Assembly (NCBI RefSeq): GCF_042477335.2
Contig: NC_091255.1
Coordinates: forward strand, 49,454,501 to 49,518,500
Length of the DNA: 64,000 nt
Direction: 5' to 3'
Origin: Ovis canadensis
Taxonomy: Eukaryota > Chordata > Mammalia > Artiodactyla > Bovidae
Position 1 is the stretch's first letter. Each line of letters begins with the position of its first letter. Shown in pieces: positions 20,868 through 32,644 of this stretch. The notes beneath the pieces were generated by a model. The model did no database searches, was not told where the DNA came from, and saw only the letters and a list, made by a program, of their open reading frames with translations. A program made the translations under genes and the position numbers.

Positions 20868-21851
20868 TATATGCAGGTCAGGAAGCAACAGTTAGAACTG
20901 GACATGGAACAGTAGACTGGTTCCAAATAGAAAAAGGAGTACGTCGAGGCTGTATATTGTCACTCTGCTTATTTAACTTTTATGCAGAGTACATCATGAA
21001 AAACGCTGGGCTAGAAGAAGCACAAACTGGAATCAAGATTTCCGGGAGAAATATCAATAATCTCAGATATGCAGATGACACCACCCTTATGGCAGAAAGT
21101 GAAGAGGAACTAAAAAGCCTCTTGATGACAATGAAAGAGGAGAGTGAAAAAGTTGGCTTAAAGCTCAACATTCAGAAAACGAAGATCGTGGCACCCGGTC
21201 CCATCACTTCATGGGAAATAGATGAGGAAACAGTGGAAACAGTGTCAGACTTTATGTTGGGGGGCTCCAAAATCACTGCAGATGGTGACTGCAGCCATGA
21301 AATTCAAAGACGCTTAATCCTTGAAAGGAAAGTTATGACCAGACCAATCTAGATAGCATATTCAAAAGCAGAGATATTACTTTGCCAACAAAGGTCCGTC
21401 TAGTCAAGGCTATGGTTTTTCCAGTGGTCATGTATGGATGTGAGAGTTGGACTGTGAAGAAAGCTGAGCGCCGAAGAATTGATGCTTTTGAACTGCGGTG
21501 TTGGAGAAGACTCTTGAGAGTCCCTTGGACTGCAAGGAGATCCATCCAGTCCATCCTAAAGGAGACCAGTCCTGGGTGTTCATTGGAAGGACTGATGCTG
21601 AAGCTGAAACTCCAATACTTTGGCCACCTCATGTGAAGAGTCGACTCAATGGAAAAGACCCTGGTGCTGAGAGGGATTGGGGGCAGGAGGAGAAGGGGAT
21701 GACAGAGGATAAACTGGCTGGATGGCATCACCGACTCGATGCACATGAGTTTGGGTGAAGTCTGGGAGTTGGTGATGGACAGGGAGGCCTGGCGTGCTGT
21801 GATTCATGGGGTCGCAGAGAGTCAGACATGATTGAGTGACTGAACTGAACT
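20868..21851 (+). mobile_element. BovB LINE, 5'-truncated (RT motifs B-D to 3' end)
   Basis: Encodes CLFNFYAEYIMKNAGLEEAQ, then NNLRYADDTTLMAESEEELK with the YADD catalytic motif, then the C-terminal region. A frameshift lies at about 21345 and a stop at 21636. Ends in the ACTGAACTGAACT tail. Confidence 0.94.
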
Positions 21852-21854
21852 CAA

Positions 21855-22740
21855 TGGTGGATAGATGATTTTGAAGTCCCCCACCCAGATGTAATGTCCT
21901 AAGACTAAACAAAGTGTTTAGCTTTCTCTGTCATTGCCTGACTTTAGGTCTTCTTCTCTAGAGACTTGGAATAGATACTATAGAGTTTGCGCCTGACCTG
22001 GTGAATGGGGAAATCTCTCGCTGGGTAAGGTCAGTGTGACACTGTGTGACGGACTCTGCTCCAGCCATCCTAAAGCTACCACTGTTCCCTCCTAAAATCC
22101 TCAGTGGATTTCACCTGCAGAAGCGTGCACAGAAGCCAGATCTTTCCCACATGTCTCCATACTGACAGCATGAGTGGAACAATTCCATGCACAGGAAGGA
22201 GTGTGTGCGGTGCCTTGTGGCTACACCCTGCCTGCACAATTGGACTGGAAGCCACTGCAGGTGTGTTGACCTCCATGCTCATTTGAGCCGGGGGTGTGGT
22301 CTCACCGGTGGGGATCCGAGGAATGGGATTTGTTTGCTCCACCTCATTCAAACTCCCTGACCAAAAAAATTCATACCTCCCCTGAAGCATTTAAATTGTT
22401 TCCTTCATCACGTTAAATGGAAGCGATTGGGAAATCACAGAAAAATCTTCATTGATTCAATCCTGATCCTTGAGTTGAACTGAGATTTGCATATGATTAA
22501 AGCAAGCAAACAAACAAACAAAAAAGAAAAACCTAAGAACAGGCACATACAAAGTCCCTGTACATTCTTTCTGAAGATTTTGGAGTTTACTTGTATTGGT
22601 GGCTTGCTTTTGTTGTTGTTGTTTTTTCTCTGAAACCAATAGCTTTTTTACTTTTGAAGTCGAATTTTTTTTTTTTTTGGTAAATATCTAAAGTAAGATG
22701 ATACAATATTATTTTTCTCTTATAAACAGTATACTGCATT
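21855..22740. other. Intergenic, mostly unique
   Basis: No gene or named repeat seen. Short open frames around 22076-22390 lack any family signature. Confidence 0.45.
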
Positions 22741-22810
22741 TGTTTTCGTTGGAGTATAATTGCTTTACCATGTTGTGTTGGTTTCTGCTGTGCAGTGAAG
22801 TGAATCAGCC

Positions 22811-22876
22811 ATATGTGTATATGTATATATACATATACATATACATATATATATATAGATATAGATATATATGCCC
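22811..22876. repeat. AT-rich (TATACA/TATAGA)n microsatellite
   Basis: Alternating TA/CA/GA low-complexity stretch in the L1 3' UTR. Confidence 0.85.
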
Positions 22877-23135
22877 TCCCTCTTGGATCTTCCTCCCACC
22901 TCCACCCACCCCCACCCCATCCCACCCGTTCAAGGTTATCACCGAGCACCAAGCTGAGCTTCCTATGCTTTATAGCAGGTTCCCACTTTACACACGGTAG
23001 TATTTATACATCAAACATAATCTCTCGGTTTGTCCTGCCCCGCCCCCCTCCATGTCCACATCATGTCATTCTCCTTGTCTGCATCTCTATTCCTGCCCTA
23101 GAAACAGGTTTATCTGTACCATTTTCCTAGATTCC

Positions 23136-23370
23136 GCTGCTGCTAAGTCGCTTCAGTCGTGTCCGACTCTGTCTGACCCCATAGACGGCAGCCCACCAGG
23201 CTTCCCCGTCCCTGGGACTCTCCAGGCAAGAACACTGGAGTGGGTTGCCATTTCCTTCTCCAATGCGTGAAAGTGAAGTCGCTCAGTCGTGTCTGACTCT
23301 TAGCGACCCCATGGACTGCAGCCCACCAGGCTCCTCTGTCCATGGGATTTTCCAGGCATTGCCTTCTCTG
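23136..23370 (-). mobile_element. Bov-A2/BTALU SINE in L1, with TSD
   Basis: Flanked by CTAGATTCC at 23127-23135 and 23371-23379. Confidence 0.92.
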
Positions 23371-23544
23371 CTAGATTCCACATATATGTGTTAATATATA
23401 TTTGTTTTTCTCTGACTTACTTAACTCTGTTATGACAGACTCTAGGTCCATCCACATCTCTACAATAAGCCAATTCCATTCCTTTTTATGACTAATACTC
23501 CATTATGTATATGTACCACATTTTATTTTATTTATTTATTTTGT

Positions 23545-23640
23545 TTTTATTTTTTTTAATTTTAATTTTTTAATTTTAAAATCTTTAATTCTTACATGCG
23601 TTCCCAAACATGACCCCCCCTCCCACCTCCCTCCCCACAA
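23545..23640 (-). mobile_element. Truncated ruminant L1 3' end inside older L1
   Basis: Same terminal sequence as at 11225 and 62489, T-rich side (poly(A) complement) on the left. AATTTTAA-like sequences flank both ends. Confidence 0.7.
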
Positions 23641-23757
23641 TTTTAATCCATCCATCTGTCATTAGACATTTAGGTTTTTCCTGGAGATGATAAATAGTGC
23701 TGCAGTGAACCCTGGGGTATATGTATCACTTTGAAATATGGTTTTCTCAGGGTATAT

Positions 23758-24452
23758 TGGTTTAAAGGTCAACATTCAGAAAACTAAGATCATGGCATCC
23801 GGTCCCATCACTTCATAGGAAATAGATGGGGAAACAGTGGAAACAGTGGCTGACTTTATTTTTTTGGGGCACCAAAATCACTGCAGATGGTGATTGCAGC
23901 CATGAAATTAAAAGACGCTTACTCCTTGGAAGAAAAGTTATGACCAACCTAGACAGCATATTGAAAAGCAGAGATATTAGTTTGTCAACAAAGGTCTGTC
24001 TAGTCAAGGCTATGGTTTTTCCAGTGGTCATGTATGGATGCGAGAGTTAGACTGTGAAGAAAGCTGAGCGCTGAAGAATTGATGCTTTTGAACTGTGGTG
24101 TTGGAGAAGACTCTTGAGAGTCCCTTGGACTGCAAGGAGATCCAACCAGTCCATCCTAAAGATCAGTCCTGGGTGTTCATTGGAAGGACTGATGCTAAAG
24201 CTGAAACTCCAATACTTTGCCCACTTGATGCAAAGAGCTGACTCATTTGGAAAAGTCCCTGATGCTGGGAACGATTGAGGGCAGGAGGAGAAGTGGATAA
24301 CAGAGGATGAGGTGGTTGGATGGCATCACTGACTCAATGGACATGGGTTTGGGTGAACTCTGGGAGTTGGTGATGGACAGGGAGGCCTGGCGTATTGCAG
24401 TTCCTGGGGTCGTGGAGAGTCAGACATGACTGAGCGACTGAATTGAACTGAA
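23758..24452 (+). mobile_element. BovB LINE 3' fragment inside L1, with TSD
   Basis: Starts in the RT thumb region ([20 protein letters not shown]) and runs to the ACTGAAC tail. Flanked by CAGGGTATAT at 23748-23757 and 24453-24462. Internal stops. Confidence 0.94.
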
Positions 24453-24482
24453 CAGGGTATATGCCTAGTAGTGGGATTGCTG

Positions 24483-24757
24483 CTGCTGCTGCTGCTGAGT
24501 CATTTCAGTCGTGTCCAACTCTGTGTGACCCCATAGACAGCAGCCCACCAGGCTCCCCCGTCCCTGGGATTCTCCAGGCAGGAACACTGGAGTGGGTTGC
24601 CTTTCCTTCTCCAGTGCATGAAAGTGAAAAGCGAAAGGAAAGTCGCTTAGTCGTGTCCGACTCTTTCCGACTCCATGGACTGCAGCCCACCAGGCTCTTC
24701 CATCCATGGGATTTTCCAGGCAAGAGTCCTGGAGTGGGGTGCCTTTGTCTTCTCCGA
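24483..24757 (-). mobile_element. Bov-A2/BTALU SINE inside L1, with TSD
   Basis: Starts with a (GCT)n run. Flanked by GTGGGATTGCTG at 24471-24482 and 24758-24769. Confidence 0.93.
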
Positions 24758-25209
24758 GTGGGATTGCTGGGTCATATATTTTAAACTAATACTATGTATT
24801 AGACTTCACTTCAGTTATGAAAGTAAACATTACAAGACCAAGTTAAACCTATTTCATACACTCTCTGGTATATGTATGGACAGTTCTTACTTATATCTTT
24901 ATCCATTCAAATATGCATCAGTCAACACTCACTGAGAGTTCACCAAAAATGACGGCATACCCTGCTATTTATTATAGAGCTGAAAATTACCCTGTACATG
25001 GATGTCCCAGCTAAAGTCTGTAATGAGGAACTTTCTATAAACTCATGAACTGGGTTCTTTTTATATATGTGTATTCATAAAAATACTGTGGTTTTTTGTT
25101 GTTGTTTCATGGAGGAAAGGGAGGTTGTTTGACTGCAGTCATTGGGACAGTGTTTTGTTTAAATTGTACAAGTTTTGTCCTGAGTTAGTTTCAGCTAAGA
25201 GTTTTATAT

Positions 25210-25346
25210 GGATGGATGGCATCATGGACTCGATGGACGCGAGTCTGAGTGAACTCCGGGAGTTGGTGATGGACAGGGAGGCCTGGCGTGCTGCGATTCA
25301 TGGGGTCGCAAAGAGTCGGACACGACTGAGCGACTGAACTGAACTG
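25210..25346 (+). mobile_element. Short BovB 3'-end unit with perfect TSD
   Basis: Only the last 137 bp of BovB. Flanked by a perfect 13-bp duplication AAGAGTTTTATAT at 25197-25209 and 25347-25359. Confidence 0.93.
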
Positions 25347-25359
25347 AAGAGTTTTATAT

Positions 25360-26498
25360 ACTGACATATGTGATAAAGGTAGACAGACACATTATTTAAA
25401 TCGAGTTTTATAATTAGAAAGGAATATAAAGTGCAGTTGTTAAACATGAAAATTTTGTTCTCTTCTTTAACACAATTCCTCCTTATGACTGGAACCAATT
25501 TAGTTTAAGTGAAAGAGTTAAAATCTCATGAAAATTATTAAAATAATTTTTAAGTTTTTGGAGAAATAACTTTGTCTATGTGTTATTCCACAGATTTTTG
25601 GCTAGTATTTATAAGTTTTTGAGACTCTACATTTAAATTAAATATGATACAGTAGGGTTATTAATGTGGGGTTCAGTTACCCAACCTATTTGTTTGCTGC
25701 AGTAGAAAAATTCATATTTAGAAGATTTCCACATGTTTGGGTAAGGACAGGAGAATTTTCTGTCTCTATTACACCAAGTTTTATGCTTTATATTGGCAGA
25801 TTATTATATCTTATAATGCGACCATAGGAAATCAGGCTGGTATTTCACAACAATTAATATTTCTGAATCATACCTGGACTAGATACAGACCCTATTAACT
25901 CTTCTTAATATACAAATCATGAGTTTAGAGCCCTTGATATTCCAGTCTGTTGCATGACTGTATCTGTAAATAAATATTTTTAAGTTCCCAACTTTCTTGT
26001 AACTAATAGGAAGTAAAGTGCATTTTGCCCTCTGAGATAGACTTTGTTAAGGGCATTAATGATTAATGTTTAATTATGACTGGTAATTTGGCAAGCTGTC
26101 ATGAGTAGTATAGTTTCCAGAGGACTTTCCATTTTTTTCCCATCATGGAGAAGCTGTTGTAACCCTGATGTTGTAAGTATAGAGTCTGCAGTCTCGGGGA
26201 GGTGTGTTGGTGGAGGGGAGAAGATGGAGACGTTCCCAGACCTCTCAGTTGGGATGCCTGCTCTCACTGGTTGAGAAGGATGACACAGAGGAAATGTGGG
26301 TGTTTGTAGACATCGTGGTTCTAGATGCCACATGGAGTTAAGTCAGGAAAAAACATGACCTTCCTGCTTGATGTACTTACTGAATTAGTTACAAGTCAAA
26401 TGATATGATGTCTTCAATTTTCTTCAAAATAATGAGAGAGAGAAAGAGGTTGGGTGTATAGATGAAGGAAGTTTGGGTATGACTTATTTGCTGAAGCT
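25360..26498. other. Intergenic, nothing recognised
   Basis: AT-rich unique sequence without an exon-like open frame or named repeat. Confidence 0.45.
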
Positions 26499-26508
26499 GG
26501 GAAATGGA

Positions 26509-26630
26509 TGCTACCGCTGCTGCTAAGTTGCTTCAGTCGTGTCCGACTCTGTGCGACCCCATAGACAGCAGCCCACCAGGCTCCCCCATCCCTGGGATTC
26601 TCCAGGCAAGAACACTGGAGTGAGTTGCCA
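26509..26630 (-). mobile_element. BTALU SINE monomer, with TSD
   Basis: One Bov-A monomer plus (GCT)n. Flanked by GGGAAATGGA at 26499-26508 and 26631-26640. Confidence 0.92.
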
Positions 26631-26814
26631 GGGAAATGGATTTATTATGTGGGGATTTATTATGCTGTTCTAACTACTCTGGTATTTGAAAATTTTTCTA
26701 GTGAAACATTTTGAGATACTGATGTAATAAACTTACATTATTATATTTTACAGTTAATCATTCACATTCAAGTTTTTTTTTTAAACAAGCCACAAACAGG
26801 CTTTTTGGTTTTGT

Positions 26815-27605
26815 TTTTAAAAAATCTTTTTATTTTATATTGGAGTATAGCTGATTAAAATGTTGTGATAGTTTCAGGTGGACGACAAAGGGACTGAACC
26901 ATACGTATACATGCATCCCTTCTCCCCCCAAAGTGCTCTCCCATCCAGACTGCCTCGTAACACTGAGCAGAGTTCCCTGTGCTATACAGTAGGGCCTGGC
27001 TGATTATCTAGTTTAAATATAGCAGTGTGTGCATGTTGATCCCAAACTCCCTAACTATCCTTTCCCCGCCAATCCTCCCCATCCTGGAAACCATGAGTTC
27101 ATTCTCTACGAGTCTCTAAGTCTATTTGTATCATTTCTTTTTTGATTTCGCAGTAAGATATGTCCTATGATAGTTTTTCTTCTCTGTATGACTTGCTTCA
27201 CTCAGTATGACAATCTCTAAGTCCATCCATGTTGCTAAAAAATGACATTATTTCATTCTTTTTAATGGCTGAGTAATATTCCATTGTATATATGTACCAT
27301 ATCTTCTTTATCCATTCCTCTGTCTATGGACATGTAGACTACTTCCATGTCTTGGCTATTGTAAACAGTGCTGCAGTGAACACTGGGGTGCATATATACT
27401 TTCGGATCACCTTTTTTCTCTAGATATATGCCAAGGAGTGGGATTACTAGATCATGTGTTAGCTCTATTTTCAGTTTTTTAAGAAGCCTCCATACTGTTC
27501 TCCATAGTGGCTGTATCAATTTACATTTCCACCAACAATGTAGGAGGGTTCCCTCCCCATATTTGGATTTTTTTTCGATTTGTACTTATTTGATGGTCCT
27601 GCCCT
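26815..27605 (-). mobile_element. L1 LINE 3' end with ORF2 C-terminus
   Basis: Antisense. Part of the ORF2 C-terminal region is readable ([17 protein letters not shown], then VYNSQDMEVVYMSIDRGMDK) with stops before the 3' UTR. A 5'-truncated dead copy. Confidence 0.88.
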
Positions 27606-27639
27606 GCTGCGCTTCAATGAGTTGTTGTCTCACGGTGGG

Positions 27640-28410
27640 TCAGACCTCGTAGGCACTCGATATAACTTGCCATGTAAATGATGAATGATGAATGAGTGAA
27701 TGAAGTGTTGATGCCCACCTTGGAGGAGAGGAGCAGCATTTGCCAATATGGAGAGGTTTTTCTTGCTCATTGACTGCTGTTTCTGCTAGGCATGTTTAGA
27801 AAGTAAAAGTGTTGCTATCCAGGGTTCATGTCACGGAGTATGGCAGGCTGGATACATCTAATGCCCCTCTCCCAAATGTCTTCATGGAAAACTAAAGTGC
27901 GTTACGCTGTTTCCTCCCTACCTTCATCCTTTCCCTGTCTCCTCTCTTTCCTCCTTCCCTCCCCTTTCCTTCTCTCCCCTCTACCTCCCTTCCCCCTCAT
28001 TCCCTCCTTTCCTTTATCTATTTATTTTTCCAAGCCTATTAAAGACATATTATGAAGGGAAAGATTTTTCAGAGATCAAACAGAAAACGAAAGTAAGAAT
28101 CTTAGGGGAGATGTAAGTGAGAAAGTTGTCTTGCATTCTGTGGGTTTCTGCTCAGTCGTAGAGATACTGTTTTCTTGAGGATATCTGTAAGAGCCCAGGA
28201 GAGACAGAGTCTAACACCTGCCTAAAGTGGGAATAATAACAGGGAACATCCATGTAAACCCAGTATCCTGAAGTGGGTACTTGTTTTGTGTTGGCCCAAG
28301 AGAAATCCCAACAAAATTCCTCCCCAAAACAGGAATAATTTGTCCCCAGGACAAATTTCAGCTTCTGTCCTTAGACTCACAGGTAAATTATTGACAGTTT
28401 AAATATAGCA
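27640..28410. other. Intergenic with a pyrimidine-rich patch
   Basis: A C/T-rich low-complexity stretch at about 27905-28020 (CTTCC/CCCTTT). Otherwise unique, no gene. Confidence 0.5.
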
Positions 28411-28415
28411 CCTTA

Positions 28416-28728
28416 GAACTTCCCTGGTGGCATAGTGGATAGCAAGCCACCTGCCAATGCAGGGACACGGATTCGATCCCTGGTCTGGGAAGATTCTGCA
28501 TTCCTTGGAGCAACTAAGCCCTCAAGCCTCAACCACTGAGCCTGTGTGCCATGACTTCTGAAACCTGCTTGCCGAGAGCCCGTGCTCTGCAGCGAGAGGA
28601 GCCGCTGCAATGAGGAGCCTGTCCACTGCAATAAGGAGTAGCCTCTGCTCGCTGCGACTAGAGAAAGCCCGTGCACAGCAAGACGACCCAGTGAGACCAG
28701 ATATACGCAAATAAGTAAAAACATAACG
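28416..28728 (+). mobile_element. Full-length CHR-2-like SINE
   Basis: tRNA-like start 'aacttccctggtggcatag', the 'gattcgatccctgg' B-box region, then the long GC-rich body and the end 'caaataagtaaaaaca'. Confidence 0.82.
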
Positions 28729-28764
28729 GCTTAGTTCCTGCTGCTTACATCAGCGGTTCCTCAT

Positions 28765-29215
28765 TTTTGAGGTCCACTCTCAAAACACCTATCCACAAAT
28801 GCACATCTGATTATTTCACTTCCCTGAACAACACTTGGCACTTATGTGGTCAAGTCCGATACACAGCTCTCCAAGACCTAGCCCTTTGCCTACCTTTCTA
28901 GAGTCCCCTTCTCACCCCTCCATGCCTCAAACTCTACTCTTCAGTAACACACGCCCCAATACTCCTCTATTCGATCGTTTCGCACACACTGTTTCCTTCC
29001 CTTTTTCTGGGTGTCCTTTCTTCCCGGTTTCTTTCTTCATCCCTGTGCTCCGTAATTCCTTTCTTTCCAGGACTGCTTAGGACTCCCCTGGTTTTAACAC
29101 TGGAAGTCTCGCATCCCAGAAAACCTCTCACGCTTAGGCAAACAAAGACAGCTGGTCACCCTATTCATCTCTCCTGTGTCCTTGTCTCAAGGACAGCCTG
29201 TGTGCTCTCCTTGTT
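28765..29215 (+). mobile_element. L2 LINE remnant
   Basis: Diverged L2: 'ctccaagacctagccctttg' then 'cctacctttctagagt' and 'ttccctttttctgggtgtcc', in L2 order. Confidence 0.55.
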
Positions 29216-29293
29216 GAATGAATGGGTGTGTGACATGGGCAACAGGGTAAGAATGATTCCCAGGATTCTGACTTGGTGACTGGGTAATGATAG

Positions 29294-29618
29294 TGTTACT
29301 GAGTCCAAGCTCACTCTGGCTTCCTGCACGACAGGCCAATGAATCTGAGACAAGGTGTTGAGGCAAGGAATTATGACTTTATTCAGAGAGCTGGTAGACC
29401 AAGGAGATCACAGACTACTGTCTCAAAATAACCATCTTATCTGGGTCCGGATGCCAGGTTGTTTTATAGATCGGAAATAGTGGGGGAGGTGAGAAAACAA
29501 AGTAAAAAAGGCCATTAATCTCACAAATATCTCCTAGAATGGCAAGCCTCAGGCAGGGGGATGTGTTGATTTCTTCCTTCCTGCCATCTACAGGTGGACA
29601 GGGTTCTGAACAAAAGCA
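29294..29618 (-). mobile_element. ERV LTR (same family as 12996 and 44690)
   Basis: Antisense: begins as the complement of ...AGTAACA, then 'ttgaggcaaggaattatgac' and the complement of AATAAAGTC. No internal viral genes adjacent. Confidence 0.72.
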
Positions 29619-29629
29619 CCTTAGTTTAA

Positions 29630-29845
29630 AGTGAAAGTGTTAATTGCTCAGTCTTGTCACACTCTTTGAGACCCCATGGACTGTAACCCTTCAGGCTGCT
29701 CTGTCCATGGAATTCTCCAGGCAAGAATAATTGAGTGGGTTGCCATTCCCTTCTCCAGGGAATCTTCCCAACCCAGGGATTGACTCTGGGTCTCTTGCAC
29801 TGCACACAGATTCTTTACCATCTGAGCCACTAGGGAACTTGAGCC
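29630..29845 (-). mobile_element. Bov-tA SINE
   Basis: Antisense body and tRNA-like head ending 'catctgagccactagggaac'. Confidence 0.9.
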
Positions 29846-30505
29846 AAGCCTCTGTGTTAACAGACCACAGGTGACTGGGAGAAGCTGCCTTGCAGAGACC
29901 TCATTGCTACCTCGAAGTTTTCTCTTTCTCTAGACTACTCTGCTGCATTACCACTTTAGTGAGCATTTCATTCATTGCAATAATTAAAAAACAAACACGT
30001 AGTATTTATGGTGCTTGGGTATAATTTGTGACGGATCTAGGCTACCTTGCCTAGATTTACCTGAATGAATGGTAATAACCAATTAACACTGAACTTTTTG
30101 GACTATATTTTAAGGGAAAAAGTGATCAGTGATTCAGTTTTATGGATGTTATTTGAACAACCCGAACTTGGTATATTTCAAAGACAAATAAGCACCATGT
30201 ATTTTTACTACTTCTTGTGTTTATTTTTAAATACAAAGAACTATAAACTCTCACATCTTGAAGGGACCTTAACCATAATGTCAGGCATCCTCCTCATTTT
30301 ACAAACAAGGAAAAGGTGTTTATAGATTAAATGACTTGCCTATAGCAACAGTACAAATATACAAAGTTAAGATTAATCAATATAATGTTTGCTCTCTAAA
30401 TTGATTTTCAGTAAGTTTGCCTGACCCAGGAAAGCTGTCTTGTAAACACCACGCTGATGTATAAACAAAACTGTCACCAATGAAACTACTGATTAAAAAG
30501 CTAAT

Positions 30506-31690
30506 ATAAAAGGCAGAGGAACCAGACATCAAATTGCCAACATCTGCTGGATCATGGAAAAAGCAAGAGAGTTCCAAAAAAACATCTATTTCTGCTTTAT
30601 TGACTATGCCAAAGCCTTTGACTATGTGGATCACAATAAACTGTGGAAGATTCTGAGAGAGATGGGAATACCAGGCCACCTGACCTGGCTCTTGAGAAAT
30701 CTGTATGCAGGTCAGGAAGCAACAGTTAGAACTGGACATGGAACAACAGACTGGTTCCAAATAGGAAAAGGAGTGCGTCAAGTCTGTATATTGTCACCCT
30801 GCTTATTTAACTTATATGCAGAGTACATCATGAGAAATGCTGGGCTGGAAGAAGCACAAGCTGGAATCAAGATTGCTGGGAGAAATATCAATAATCTCAG
30901 ATATGCAGATGACACCACCCTTATGGCAGAAAGTGAAGAGGAACTAAAAAGCTTCTTGATGGAAGTGAAAGAGGAGAGTGAAAAAGTTGGCTTAAAGCTC
31001 AACATTCAGAAAATGAAGATCATGGCATCCGGTCCCATCACTTCATGGCAAGTAGATGGGGAAACAGTGGAAACATTGTCAGACTTTATTGTTTTGGGGC
31101 TCCAAAATCACTGCAGATGGTGACTGCAGCCATGAAATTCAAAGACGCTTACTCCTTGGAAGAAAAGTTATGACTAACCTAGATAGCATATTCAAAAGCA
31201 GAGACATTACTTTGCCGACTAAGGTCTGTCTAGTCAAGGCTATGGTTTTTCCAGTGGTCATGTATGGATGTGAGAGTTGGACTGTGAAGAAGGCTGAGCA
31301 CTGAAGAATTGATGCTTTTGAACTGTGGTGTTGGAGAAGACTCTTGAGAGTTCCTTGGACTGCAAGGAGATCCAACCAGTCCATTCTGAAGGAGATCAAC
31401 CCTGGGATTTCTTTGGAGGGAATGATGCTGAAGCTGAACCTCCAGTACTTTGGCAACCATTATGTGAAGAGTTGACTCATTGGAAAAGACTTTGATGCTG
31501 GGAGGGATTGGGGGCAGGAGGAGAAGGGGACGACAGAGGATGAGATGGCTAGATGGCATCACTGACTTGATGGACGTGAGTCTGAGTGAACTCCAGGAGT
31601 TGGTGATGGACAGGGAGGCCTGGCGTGCTGTGATTCATGGGGTTGCAAAGAGTTGGACACGACTGAGCGACTGAACTGAACTGAACTGAA
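30506..31690 (+). mobile_element. BovB LINE, 5'-truncated, RT largely readable
   Basis: Frame 30554-31123 encodes RT motif A (FCFIDYAKAFDYVD), motif B region (GVRQVCILSPCLFNLYAEY; consensus QG is here QV), motif C RYADD and motif D (KVGLKLNIQK). It then frameshifts near 31095 into the C-terminal region, which has more stops. Ends in ACTGAACTGAA. Lacks endonuclease. Confidence 0.95.
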
Positions 31691-32049
31691 GGTATATGCC
31701 CCACACATTCTAGTTTTCATCCTTGGTCTAAAGATCTAATCTTTCACTGTCTTCCTTCATTTGTTCCTAATAGCACAAAATTGAAACAAGTGCTCTAAAA
31801 TATGCCTATGATCACTGGCTCCAGAATACTAGAGCAAGGCACAGTGTAGACAGATACATCAAACTAAATGAAGAGATATATTATTAATTAGTGTTTCAGA
31901 ACACAAACAGTAGATGTGTTCTCATTTGGGTGTTATGTCATTAGCTTTTAAAGTGCGCACAGTTAAACTAGGGGGAAAAAACTGTACAAAGCAGGATATT
32001 CATTGAAAGAGAAGCTCTAGATGCTTGTATTGAAAATTTGTTGAGGATT

Positions 32050-32640
32050 CAGAATAGAACTTGAAATTGACACCGAGCAGGACCCTGTGGGGCTCCTGGG
32101 CACAGAAGTCTTTCTGGGTCTTCCATTTTTTCATTACAAGAAATAGGCTTCATTCAGCTTCCAAAGAGCAGGTTCAAACAATTGCTAATTAGGTAAGGGA
32201 GAGGATGCAAGACACCAGAAACAGATAATTGAGAGAAATAGTAGTGCAGCCCTGGGGCAAGGTCCTGGTTCCCCACCGAGGGATACACACAGCAATATCT
32301 TTGAGCCGTTTGCAGATACTGAACCCCCTCCAGGTGTGAGAAATATGCTGCTCACAAGCAGGTAGACCTCAGACCCATTCGAACCAGAAAGTTGATGATG
32401 CTAAGTCCCATTTACCTCACCACTATCCCATCAGAAGAATGTCCACAAGCTGATCATGCCCTCTTTGAACCATGAGTGGAAAACATCTCACTAACTCCTT
32501 CAAGGTTGGGACACACAGTTTTAAGGGCATTTGCCCATTGTGATCCCCTTTACCTGGCAAAGCAATAAAGTTATTCTTGTCTATTTCACCCCAGACTGTG
32601 TCTCTGAGATTTAATTTGGTGTCAGAGTACAGAGGCCAGG
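32050..32640 (+). mobile_element. Ruminant ERV LTR, second family
   Basis: LTR-like: 'gcatttgcccattgtgatcc', then 'gcaataaagttattcttgtc' (poly(A) signal) and 'gtctctgagatttaatttgg'. Likely a solo LTR; no internal genes seen. Confidence 0.65.
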
Positions 32641-32644
32641 TTCA

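Larger units (their letters stand above)
22741..24800 (-). mobile_element. L1 LINE 3' region carrying four nested insertions
   Basis: Antisense L1: 'ttggagtataattgctttac' marks the 3' end, 'gctgcagtgaaccctggggt' and 'tagtgggattgctgggtcat' lie further 5'. Interrupted by SINE 23136-23370, L1 end about 23545-23640, BovB 23758-24452 and SINE 24483-24757. Confidence 0.82.

Noticed and set aside
22587-22952. Frame with a Tyr/Ile/Val-rich run
   Set aside because: Translation of a TATACA-type microsatellite in an L1 3' UTR.
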